Origin: Pseudomonadota bacterium
GTDB lineage: Bacteria; Pseudomonadota; Gammaproteobacteria; Steroidobacterales; Rariloculaceae
Direction of reading: 5' to 3'
Assembly: GCA_009843005.1 (NCBI GenBank)
Contig: VYEH01000176.1
Coordinates: forward strand, 1-8,363
DNA length: 8,363 bases
Shown here: positions 1 to 5,875 of the stretch, piece after piece
Layout: each line of letters begins with the position of its first letter
Position numbering within the stretch: the first letter of the stretch is position 1
Translations under genes and position numbers: made by a program
The notes under the pieces: model-generated
Told to the model about the DNA's origin: nothing
Databases searched by the model: none
Seen by the model: the letters and a program-made list of their open reading frames with translations, nothing else

Positions 1-21
1 GTCTGGCGATGACTTGAACGC

Positions 22-45
22 CTACGGGGTCTTTTCCCCGCTCAT
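22..45 (-). pseudogene. Start of a fourth operon gene, cut off after seven codons
   Basis: The methyltransferase stop overlaps an ATG as ATGA (bases 45-42), the same coupling seen twice upstream in this operon. The frame reads MSGEKTP and then hits TAG at 24-22. The next frame continues open to the window edge (VGVQVIAR), so a small insertion or deletion may have broken a real gene. The part inside the window is too short to identify. It could also be a chance ATG, and the start alone is weak evidence. Confidence 0.25.
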
Positions 46-1409
46 CGACCGTCCGGCCTCGTCCCCTTGCCGCCATGCACCGAAGGCTCCGCGCACCATT
101 GCAGGCGCAGCGTGTCAAGCGCCCCGAGCAGGTCCTTGTCCAAACCCAACACGTCCACCAGTATATGCCGGTCGAGGTCTAGGCGTGTCTTGTCGCGATC
201 CGCCTCGTTGGCCGGGAGGAAGTCCCGATCCTTGAGTTCCTCGAACACGACCTCGCACAATTCGATTTGATCGTCGCTCAGCGTCCGGGTGTCGAAAACT
301 GGGAGGTCGGGCAACTTCGTAAGGGTCATGACCGCTCGCCCTTGCTGTTGCCGCGTGCCCGCCCACCAGACGCCGATCAGCCCCAGGGTGGTATTCGCCC
401 ACAGCAGCAGCGGCACTTCGTGCGAGGCGTCGTGCGGGATCACGTTGGGCCACGCCCTGCCGCCGATGGAAGGACCTGCCGTCAGGCACATCGCGAGCGG
501 TTGCGAATTGAGTTGGAAGTCGCGATTGGAGTGCAGACGGGATGCCGTGCGGTCCCAGGTTTTCCGGGCTTTGGCTTGGTATCCCGCACGTGGTTCAGCA
601 ACGGAATCGATCCCGACGATCAAACGAGTTTCGCGCCTCGCGTCGTGGGACCACAAAGTCACGTAGCTCGGCACTTCGCCGGGTTCGACGCGGCGTATGT
701 CGAACGCGCCCCGGCCGCCGGTCCCGTTGATGTCCATGTGGTAGATGCCTCGGTTCGCACCAGCGCCAGCACGCCACCGTCTGTCAGTTTGGCGTGGCCC
801 AGGTCGATAAAGTTCGAGGCCAGACCCGCGTTGCCATGACCGGCCCTCCCGCAGCAAGTCCAGGCTGCCGATGTGCACGGCACCGTCGTGTGCGCCGTAA
901 GGCATGGTGTGGATGCGGGCGCTGCCGTAGGCGACGCCTGGATGGGCGGAGGACAGCATCGAGCACGTCAGATGGGCGGCGGCGGGCATGATGTCGAGAC
1001 CCACTAGCGAGTGCTCCATCATCCGCCGGTGCAACTCGCCGTCGTCGCCACCGGCCCTGCGGTAGCGTCGATGGATGGCCCGCTGTACGGCGGACAGGAG
1101 CGCCCCGGTGCCGCAGGCGAAGTCACCGACCTGAAGATTTCCGACCGCTTCGGCGTCAGACCAGTCCACGGACAGGCGTTCCACCGACAATTCCGCGAGC
1201 AGGCAGGCCGATGGGGGCAGCGTGTAGAACGTCGCGAGAAACTCCCGGTCGGAAATAAGCGTCTGGAACATGCGCCCGCACAGGTCGTGATAGGTGGTGG
1301 CGCCGATGGCGGCCAGATCTTCCACGCCCGAGCGAACCGGCGCCATCGCGGAGGCGAGTTCGCCGCTAACCAACGTCTCCGGTTTGTGCGGGCCGATCGT
1401 CACTGTCAC
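42..1409 (-). pseudogene. Class I SAM-dependent DNA N6-adenine methyltransferase with two internal deletions
   Basis: The N-terminal part looks like a DNA adenine methyltransferase of the large, Eco57I-like type. It has a conserved lead (YHDLCGRMFQTLISDREFLATFYTLPP) and SAM motif I, GDFACGTGALL, at about residues 95-105, followed by the helical stretch MMEHSLVGLDIMPAAAHL. The catalytic NPPF/Y motif expected after the segment ending SLDLL is absent. Around 841-758 the open frame is nonsense, but the neighbouring frame there reads GHGNAGLASNFIDLGHAK and then GGVLALV, the motif region that normally follows NPPF. The main frame becomes sensible again at RGIYHMDINGTGGRGAFDI. Two deletions therefore removed the catalytic core and a later segment, and the frame was restored by chance. 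The chosen start is GTG at 1409, which overlaps the preceding stop as GTGA; a TTG lies one codon upstream. The protein is about 455 residues, short for this family, and should be catalytically dead. Family assignment is fairly sure; the exact family is not. Confidence 0.8.
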
Positions 1410-1499
1410 CAACCCTCAGCCAAGATCCAATTCCAGCCGACATGCTCAAGCAGTTGCACGATCTTGACCCCGCGCAAAACCTTCGGTCGTAACGCTCAT
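1406..1499 (-). pseudogene. Ends of an almost completely deleted gene between the PIN gene and the methyltransferase
   Basis: ATG at 1499 overlaps the PIN-gene stop as ATGA and begins MSVTTEGFARGQ, but this frame stops after 17 codons. A second frame ends with protein-like sequence LLEHVGWNWILAEGW and a TGA (1408-1406) that overlaps the methyltransferase GTG start. The natural reading is one gene whose start and stop both survive while nearly all of the interior is gone. The 94-base length is not a multiple of three, so the two ends are in different frames. In restriction-like and DISARM-like operons the gene before such a methyltransferase is often a long SNF2-type helicase, and GFxxGQ-like openings occur in that group. 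That identity is only a guess. Confidence 0.45.
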
Positions 1500-1783
1500 G
1501 CCGCATTCCAGGGGTTTACGATATCGACGCCGATACCGTCAAAGTCGCGGACATTGCGCGTCGCGGCGATGTCCGCATACTCGCGGGCCGCCGCTCTGTC
1601 GAACGGCAGCACACGCTCCCCGAACGCCTCGCGCAGCATGCCCTCGATATCCGCCATCAGGTTTTCGCGGCGTCGGCCCGCGGGCAGAATCGCGGCGCCA
1701 CAACGCAGCTCCGCTTCGCTAACAGCCGTTGAAGGCTTTTTCTGGTTCGTCAGCTCGCCGCGTGAGCCGCGCCTACTGCGCAC
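1496..1783 (-). pseudogene. Degraded VapC/FitB-type PIN-domain toxin
   Basis: The readable part matches the VapC/FitB family of PIN ribonuclease toxins. SEAELRCGAAILPAGRRREN carries the second conserved acidic position. It is followed by VLPFDRAAAREYADIA, then ATRNVRDFDGIGVDIVNPW, the usual C-terminal strand and ending. Two key parts are missing. The N-terminal LLDTNVVSE-like motif with the first catalytic aspartate is absent; the first residues (RSRRGSRGE) are unlike a PIN domain and start from a weak GTG. Also, about 25 residues are gone between ADIA and ATRN (junction near 1559-1567), a stretch that normally holds the third acidic residue in an AxxDxxIAAxA motif. The internal deletion kept the frame. 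No VapB antitoxin is visible upstream. The gene should be inactive as a nuclease. Confidence 0.7.
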
Positions 1784-1872
1784 GGTGACGTTATAACTCC
1801 GACTTGTATTTGGAGAATCTGGGTAGTTTCACCACATTTGAGCCTTTACACCACCGCCGAATACATCACACT

Positions 1873-1914
1873 CACTACCGTGCGCCAACAGCGACATGCT
1901 TGCCCACGGTAGTG
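1873..1914. repeat. 10-bp perfect inverted repeat in the spacer before the GHKL gene
   Basis: CACTACCGTG (1873-1882) and CACGGTAGTG (1905-1914) are perfect reverse complements separated by 22 bases. They lie in the 222-base spacer (1784-2005) between the divergent PIN remnant and the GHKL ATPase gene, 91 bases before the latter's start. The arrangement would suit a dimeric repressor operator or a hairpin in the leader RNA. No T-run follows, so it is not a typical terminator. The rest of the spacer shows no gene, and I could not pick out a convincing sigma-70 promoter. Confidence 0.5.
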
Positions 1915-2005
1915 TTCAGGAGGACTCCAGCGCGTTACGGGATGCTGGGTTGTTCACGGACCGCCAGCCGAGCGCTTTATCCAGTTCAATATCGAGGCAC
2001 ACCAG

Positions 2006-3733
2006 ATGACTCAAGTTCAGCCCCCGGACAAAACGTTTATCCGCGCCCGGATTCACCCACGGGCGCTGGATCACATGCCTCTGTTCTTCGACGCCACGGC
2101 GCCAACCGTTTTTGCCGAACTCATTCAGAACGCCCGCCGCGCCGGTGCGAGCCACGTGGACATCACAACTAAATCGGCTGATTCAAGTATCGGTAACGAG
2201 GCCCTGAAAGTCACCGTCCAGGACAATGGCCATGGTATTGCCGACCCGAGCGTACTGCTGTCATTCGGCCAATCCGCCTGGGACAAGGATCTCGCCCGGC
2301 GAGAACGCGCTGCCGGCATGGGCTTCGCGTGCCTTGCACGCCGGGGTTGCTCTGTTTCCTCGCGAGCGCAAGCTCCGCGCTCGCGATACGCCACCGGCTG
2401 GCGAATGAAGCTCGAACCAGATCACTTCCTGGGCAAGACTGCCACCACCGCCGCGTCCGACAAGACGGCCCCCTCGCCCTTCGGGACCCGCGTGACATTC
2501 CATACCACGGAATCTTTGAACGCGTTGCGCGGCGCGGTGGTCGCTGCCTCACGGTACGCGCCCTTGCGAGTGTCTTTCAACGGAGCCGAACTCGCACGGC
2601 GCAATTTTCTTGAGGCCGCACTGCACAGGGAGGAATGGAACGGCGTCAAGCTGGGCGTAATCAAGTCCCGGCATCCGTTATACAGAGAACCGGACCTCAA
2701 CTTTCACGGGGTCACCCTGAACGTGCGCCTGCCGCATCTGAAGAGCCTGGATGGAGAAATCTGGATCGTGCGAGCCGACGTGGTTGACTGCCGGGAGCTC
2801 GAGCTCGTGCTTCCCGCGCGCAAGGAGGCCGTCGAAAACGCGTTTCTGCTAGAGCTGCGGCACGAGGCCCAGCTCGCAATCTACCGAGCGCTGGCGGCCG
2901 TCGATCCAACACCGCGGCTCGCATACGAGGATTGCGTACGGGCCGCAAACGCCGGCATCGACCTGCCGGCGCCACCCGTCGCACTTCGGCGCTGGCGGCC
3001 CCGTACCGCGGACGTGCACGAATGGCGAGGAGACAGGGAACTCGTACCCCTTGGACCCGACTCAATCATCGTCGAATACAACGCCGATCCACCCGACACG
3101 CAAACGCTTTATCGCACCGCTCGCCGAGCGAAGCTGGCTCCGAATTTGTTCGAGGCGGACCGGCGTCTTGCCGGTTACGCCTGGTACGACGAGCTGCCCC
3201 GTCTGACCGACGTGAACACGCATATCGAAATTGACGGCGTGGCCTACACCGAGCGGGAGTTGCGCCGCCAGTTCAGGGCCGCTCGCTACGGCGACGGCGC
3301 TTTCGATCCCCGGAATCGGGCTGCGCGCATCGTCACGACCGTAAGCGTCGCTCGGCCCGACGGCACGCAGGATACAAATCGGTACATGGCGGATATCGCA
3401 TTACTGGACAAGGAATTTGACTTGCTAAGCGAACCGCCTCCCGTAATCACCGCAGGCAGCGACATCACCGCCGATGAACTCGCTCAACTCCTGCGACGCG
3501 CCTACTTCTGCCCATCGGACGATTCGGAGGCGGATAGTTACGAGAGCCAAAGCAATCAGTTCGACGATGCCGCGCTGCACGTCGCTCTGAAACACGACGC
3601 CTCCGCCGAAGAGGCTATCCGCACGGCCATCGCGCAGGTGGTTCGGCGCGAGATTCAACAGCTAATACCGAGGGACCGCCACGCGGACATCACAATTAGC
3701 GGCGACCGGATCGACATCACGCTTGGGAGCTAA
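2006..3733 (+). CDS. Large GHKL-fold ATPase (HSP90/histidine-kinase-like ATP-binding domain)
   Basis: A 575-residue protein with a GHKL ATP-binding domain in the first 170 residues. The N box is ELIQNARRAGA (E38 as the likely catalytic base, N42 for magnesium), the G1 box is DNGHGI (73-78), and a G2/lid region contains GMGF (104-107). GTRVTF (160-165) is the likely closing threonine motif. The remaining 400 residues, containing conserved-looking blocks such as LVLPARKEAVE and FEADRRLAGYAWYD, match no domain I can name. No transmembrane segment or phosphoacceptor histidine domain is visible, so it is probably cytoplasmic and not a sensor kinase. The start is ATG at 2006, with GAGG at 1994-1997. 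The frame is open back to 1913 but has no other start codon. It diverges from the methyltransferase/PIN remnants, which suggests a shared defence or restriction-type locus; that function is inference. The 3' end is partly duplicated downstream. The gene ends 27 bases from a convergent gene. Confidence 0.85.
   Translation: MTQVQPPDKTFIRARIHPRALDHMPLFFDATAPTVFAELIQNARRAGASHVDITTKSADSSIGNEALKVTVQDNGHGIADPSVLLSFGQSAWDKDLARRERAAGMGFACLARRGCSVSSRAQAPRSRYATGWRMKLEPDHFLGKTATTAASDKTAPSPFGTRVTFHTTESLNALRGAVVAASRYAPLRVSFNGAELARRNFLEAALHREEWNGVKLGVIKSRHPLYREPDLNFHGVTLNVRLPHLKSLDGEIWIVRADVVDCRELELVLPARKEAVENAFLLELRHEAQLAIYRALAAVDPTPRLAYEDCVRAANAGIDLPAPPVALRRWRPRTADVHEWRGDRELVPLGPDSIIVEYNADPPDTQTLYRTARRAKLAPNLFEADRRLAGYAWYDELPRLTDVNTHIEIDGVAYTERELRRQFRAARYGDGAFDPRNRAARIVTTVSVARPDGTQDTNRYMADIALLDKEFDLLSEPPPVITAGSDITADELAQLLRRAYFCPSDDSEADSYESQSNQFDDAALHVALKHDASAEEAIRTAIAQVVRREIQQLIPRDRHADITISGDRIDITLGS
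3618..3726 (+). repeat. Direct repeat, copy 1 (3' end of the GHKL gene)
   Basis: These 109 bases encode the C-terminal end of the GHKL ATPase, including VVRREIQQLIPRDRHADITI. They recur at 4985-5093 with five mismatches, about 95% identity by my count. Copy 1 is in frame and runs to the stop codon, ending LGS. Confidence 0.9.
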
Positions 3734-3760
3734 GGCACAGGATGACAAGGAACGGCGTGA

Positions 3761-4159
3761 TCAGGCGGCCCTGGGTTTGTCCGGACGGTCGCCGGACGGG
3801 GGCGGCTCGGGAAAGGGCGTCAGGTCGCGGCGCATGAACACCGCTTCCAGCAACCCCTCGATCCTCGCCACGCGCTCGCTCAACTCCCCGATCTTGCTGT
3901 CCAGCGAATCGATCTTGCTCTCCAGGGCACTGCGGAGCGAATCGATTCTGGAATCGATCTTGCCATCCAGGTCGTTTCGGAGCGAACCGATCTTGCTGTC
4001 CAGGCCGTTGCGGCGCGAACTGATCTTGCTGTCCAGTTCGTTGCGGAGCGAGCTGAACTTGCTGTCCATGTCCTTGCGCAGCTCGCGGATATCCTGTCGC
4101 AGCCAGGCGAACAGGCCTGTTATGAGCGCGCCCAGCGCAATGAAACCGGCAAGCGTCAT
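3761..4159 (-). CDS. Small membrane-anchored protein with repeated coiled coil
   Basis: A 132-residue protein. Residues 3-20 (LAGFIALGALITGLFAWL) form one hydrophobic membrane segment. Residues 21-108 are a charged coiled coil built from an 11-residue unit (DSKFSSLRNEL, DSKISSRRNGL, DSKIGSLRNDL) and shorter variants such as ESKIDSL and DSKIGEL. The tail is proline-rich (PFPEPPPSGDRPDKP). Short proteins of this build, one anchor plus a DSKI-type coil, are common in bacteria and mostly uncharacterised; resemblance to Bdr or XhlA proteins is only in shape. The start is ATG at 4159 with a weak AGGA upstream. The gene converges with the GHKL gene and lies wholly inside the segment bounded by the 109-bp repeats. 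The longer plus-strand frame over it is a shadow of the repeats. The function is unknown. Confidence 0.7.
   Translation of the reverse strand: MTLAGFIALGALITGLFAWLRQDIRELRKDMDSKFSSLRNELDSKISSRRNGLDSKIGSLRNDLDGKIDSRIDSLRSALESKIDSLDSKIGELSERVARIEGLLEAVFMRRDLTPFPEPPPSGDRPDKPRAA
3956..4087 (-). repeat. 33-bp tandem repeat encoding the 11-residue coiled-coil unit
   Basis: On the plus strand, units beginning GATCTTGC(T/C)(G/A)TCCA start at 3956, 3989, 4022 and 4055 (last one GAACTTG), exactly 33 bases apart. Related partial units start at 3890 and 3911. The repeats keep the reading frame of the coiled-coil gene, so copy-number changes would lengthen or shorten the coil without breaking the protein. 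Confidence 0.8.
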
Positions 4160-4191
4160 GTCAATGCGAGCATCCTGTCACCCAATCAACG

Positions 4192-4208
4192 ATCCTGCCG
4201 GGCAGGAT
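4192..4208. repeat. Short palindrome between divergent genes
   Basis: ATCCTGCC-G-GGCAGGAT is a perfect 8-bp inverted repeat around one central base. It sits 33 bases upstream of the coiled-coil gene start and 144 bases before the secreted-protein gene, a position that would suit an operator. No T-run follows it on either strand. Confidence 0.4.
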
Positions 4209-4243
4209 AGCACGCCATTCGGCGCTCGGAAGAGGCGCAAAAC

Positions 4244-4293
4244 TGCCCGATTCGCCCAGATTCGGGCACACGCATCGCCGAATAATGATGCGT
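4244..4293. repeat. Two adjacent inverted repeats in the divergent spacer
   Basis: TGCCCGA (4244-4250) pairs with TCGGGCA (4262-4268) around an 11-base loop, and the arms extend by three more positions with one mismatch. Directly after, ACGCATC (4270-4276) pairs with GATGCGT (4287-4293) around a 10-base loop. They sit just upstream of a possible promoter for the secreted-protein gene. They could be protein-binding sites or RNA hairpins; neither has the T-run of an intrinsic terminator. Confidence 0.35.
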
Positions 4294-4307
4294 AGTGGTG
4301 TAACCCG

Positions 4308-4313
4308 TATACT
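4308..4313 (+). promoter_or_regulatory. Possible -10 element for the secreted-protein gene
   Basis: TATACT lies 39 bases before the ATG at 4352 and is one base from the sigma-70 -10 consensus. No good -35 box is visible 16-18 bases upstream, so this is a tentative call. Confidence 0.3.
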
Positions 4314-4351
4314 TGCAGGAGCTATGTTCTCTGGACTCAGGGAGGGACGAG

Positions 4352-4939
4352 ATGGCCTGTATTGGTAAAACTCTGGTAACCGCAGCAGCGCTGACTGCCG
4401 CGCTCTTTTCCGTCAGTCTTTCTGCTGAAATCGTGGAAGTGTATTTGCTTGATCGATTGGACGGCGATTTGAACGACTACTGTATCGATGTAAATGGCCC
4501 TCCACACCGGTTGGAGCTGGAGGTACCCATTCAAACTCATACCTGTTACAGCTACCGGGACGACCCCCTTCCCCCGACCGTGGATCAGGCAATGGATTCT
4601 GATGAGATTGCTGCGGGCAAGATTCACATGTTGGAGATAGGTCTTTGCGGGCAGGTTGATGGTGATCAACCAGGGGCGACCATCAGCCTTACCGAATGCG
4701 CGGACATTGAAGAACAGAGTTTTGAATTGAGAGAAAACGGTGAGTTTGTATGGAAATCTTCAAATTATTCGCCACTCAATCCCGAACTGTGCTTGACGGC
4801 CGGCCCGATTAGTTGGCTGGGAGGCGCCGCAGGTGGCCCACCGTCACGGCATCAGGTCCGCACTTTGAATCTTCAGCCCTGTGGTGCGGAAGCTGAGGCT
4901 TACCAACGCTGGGGCACTCGTACAGAGATGCCGAGATAA
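4352..4939 (+). CDS. Secreted six-cysteine protein, probably ricin-B-like beta-trefoil
   Basis: A 195-residue protein from ATG 4352, which has a strong ribosome site (GGGAGGGA) 6-7 bases upstream. The frame is open from a TTG at 4313, but that has no such site. Residues 1-25 look like a signal peptide (K6, a hydrophobic stretch 8-23, cleavage near SLSA|EIV). The mature part has six cysteines, C44, C65, C99, C116, C147 and C177, which fall into three pairs, one per expected trefoil lobe. CIDV and CLTAG openings and a QRW triad (185-187) near the end resemble the QxW signature of ricin-type lectin folds. The likely location is the periplasm or outside the cell; sugar binding is only inferred. 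Base composition is visibly more AT-rich than in neighbouring genes, which together with its position between two direct repeats suggests recent arrival. No catalytic domain is attached. Confidence 0.75.
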   Translation: MACIGKTLVTAAALTAALFSVSLSAEIVEVYLLDRLDGDLNDYCIDVNGPPHRLELEVPIQTHTCYSYRDDPLPPTVDQAMDSDEIAAGKIHMLEIGLCGQVDGDQPGATISLTECADIEEQSFELRENGEFVWKSSNYSPLNPELCLTAGPISWLGGAAGGPPSRHQVRTLNLQPCGAEAEAYQRWGTRTEMPR

Positions 4940-4984
4940 AGGCTGGTGTGACCGCAGCAGGTTCTTGATCCAGCAGACGTAACG

Positions 4985-5093
4985 TCCGCACGGCCATCGC
5001 GCAGGTGGTTCGGCGCGAGGTCCAACAGCTAATTCCGAGGGACCGCCACGCGGATATCACAATAAGCGGCGACCGGATCGACATCACGCTTGG
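4985..5093 (+). repeat. Direct repeat, copy 2 (displaced 3' end of the GHKL gene)
   Basis: These 109 bases match 3618-3726 with five substitutions and no gaps. Four of the five are silent; one changes Ile to Val (VRREI to VRREV). Identity begins at TCCGCACGG and ends at the glycine codons before the copy 1 stop. The bias toward silent changes fits divergence while both copies, or their source genes, were coding. Confidence 0.9.
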
Positions 5094-5123
5094 CGGCGTT
5101 GACCCGTTTGCACCGGCGCCGCC
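5092..5123 (-). terminator. GC-rich inverted repeat after the ABC operon, weak terminator candidate
   Basis: GGCGGCG (5092-5098) and CGCCGCC (5117-5123) are perfect reverse complements with an 18-base spacer. They begin about 50 bases beyond the ATPase stop on the minus strand. The loop is long and no T-run follows, so termination is uncertain. Confidence 0.25.
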
Positions 5124-5172
5124 TGAATCACAAAGCGATTTTGGCGACCATCCAGCTCGAAAGATGTGCGAG

Positions 5173-5856
5173 TCATGGCGCAATCTTTCCGTCAACCAAG
5201 TCTATGCGCCGTGTCATTCTGTCCAGAAAGCGCGCATCGTGAGTAACCATGCAAATGGTTTTTCCCTCATCGTGCAGCTCATCCAGAAGGTCCATAATGG
5301 CCTCACCGTTGCTGCTGTCGAGATTCCCGGTCGGCTCGTCAGCCAGCAACAACGAGGGCTCGGCTGCGATTCCCCGGGCAACTGCAACGCGCTGCTGCTG
5401 GCCGCCGGAGAGCTGCGAGGGATAGTGTTTTGCACGGGCCGTGAGCTGAACCTTCTCCAGTTTGGCCATCGCGATTTCGCGGCGCTCCTGCTTCGAGATC
5501 CCCTTATAGAGCAGGGGCAGCTCGACATTTTCGACGACCTGCAGGTCGCCGATCAGATTGAAGGCCTGGAATATGAAGCCGATTTCACGGTTGCGCAGCT
5601 CCGCCCTTTGATATGAATCGAATTCATCGACTCGGTGATCCTTGAGCAGATACTGGCCGCTCGTTGCCGTATCGAGCAGACCGATAATCGACAGCAATGT
5701 CGACTTCCCGCAGCCGGATGGCCCGGTAATGCAGATGTACTCCCCCTCGTGGATCGCAAGGTCAATGTCCTGAACGGCTCGCGTTTCCGTGTCGTGGGTT
5801 TCGTACACACGGGTAATACCGGCAAGCCGAACGATTTCCGCAGCATCTGTATTCAT
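5173..5856 (-). CDS. ABC transporter ATP-binding protein, MacB/LolD type
   Basis: A 227-residue nucleotide-binding subunit that powers a MacB/LolD-type exporter from the cytoplasmic side of the inner membrane. All motifs are intact: Walker A GPSGCGKST (45-53), Q loop FQAFNLIG (Q97), signature LSGGQQQR (149-156), Walker B LLLADEPTGNLDS (169-181) and the switch histidine in VTHDARF (H206). The Q-loop form FQxFNLI and the DEPTGNLDS box are typical of the MacB/LolD/FtsE branch. Length is normal for the family. The start is ATG at 5856 with AAGGA upstream. It follows the permease gene by 19 bases on the same strand, so the two almost certainly form one transporter. The substrate cannot be read from the sequence; MacB-type systems export lipoproteins, peptides, drugs or toxins. 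Confidence 0.95.
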   Translation of the reverse strand: MNTDAAEIVRLAGITRVYETHDTETRAVQDIDLAIHEGEYICITGPSGCGKSTLLSIIGLLDTATSGQYLLKDHRVDEFDSYQRAELRNREIGFIFQAFNLIGDLQVVENVELPLLYKGISKQERREIAMAKLEKVQLTARAKHYPSQLSGGQQQRVAVARGIAAEPSLLLADEPTGNLDSSNGEAIMDLLDELHDEGKTICMVTHDARFLDRMTRRIDLVDGKIAP

Positions 5857-5875
5857 GGATCTTCTTCCTTGTCCT

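Larger units (their letters stand above)
4969..5172 (+). pseudogene. C-terminal fragment of a second GHKL ATPase copy
   Basis: After a TGA at 4966-4968 this frame reads a few unrelated residues. It then repeats the GHKL C-terminus (RTAIAQVVRREVQQLIPRD and on), ending TLGG where the upstream gene ends TLGS-stop. From there it continues VDPFAPAPPESQSDFGDH and eventually runs antisense through the ABC ATPase gene. The homologous part has no N-terminal or ATP-binding region and no proper start; an ATG-like reading from 5005 would not be a functional protein. It is either the surviving end of a tandem duplicate or the original 3' end of the GHKL gene displaced by an insertion. The proline-rich continuation just after the repeat may be true coding sequence of the original gene. 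Confidence 0.6.

Noticed and set aside
25..40. CGGGG-TCTTTT-CCCCG hairpin as terminator of the minus-strand operon
   Set aside because: The stem is only 5 bp, there is no T-run on the minus strand after it, and it falls inside the apparent start of the next coupled gene.
1011..1796. Plus-strand open frame of 261 codons
   Set aside because: It is antisense to the methyltransferase and PIN remnants, which have recognisable family motifs; its own translation has arginine- and alanine-rich low-complexity character and no domain.
1950..1981. TTGTTC and TTTATC as a sigma-70 promoter for the GHKL gene
   Set aside because: The spacing is about 20 bases and the -10 match is poor.
1913..2005. Upstream extension of the GHKL frame (contains HGPPAERFIQFN)
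   Set aside because: The frame is open, but it has no ATG, GTG or TTG codon, so translation must begin at 2006, which has a ribosome site.
3723..4295. Plus-strand open frame of 190 codons rich in LLS/RSE repeats
   Set aside because: Its repeats are the antisense image of the 33-bp coiled-coil units; the minus-strand reading has a membrane anchor and a sensible coil.
3727..4984. Insertion sequence or integron cassette as explanation for the cargo segment
   Set aside because: No transposase or integrase, no terminal inverted repeats and no recognisable attC core were seen at its borders.
5005..5616. Plus-strand open frame of 203 codons
   Set aside because: Only its first 30 codons are real homology (GHKL repeat copy 2); the rest is antisense to the ABC ATPase gene.
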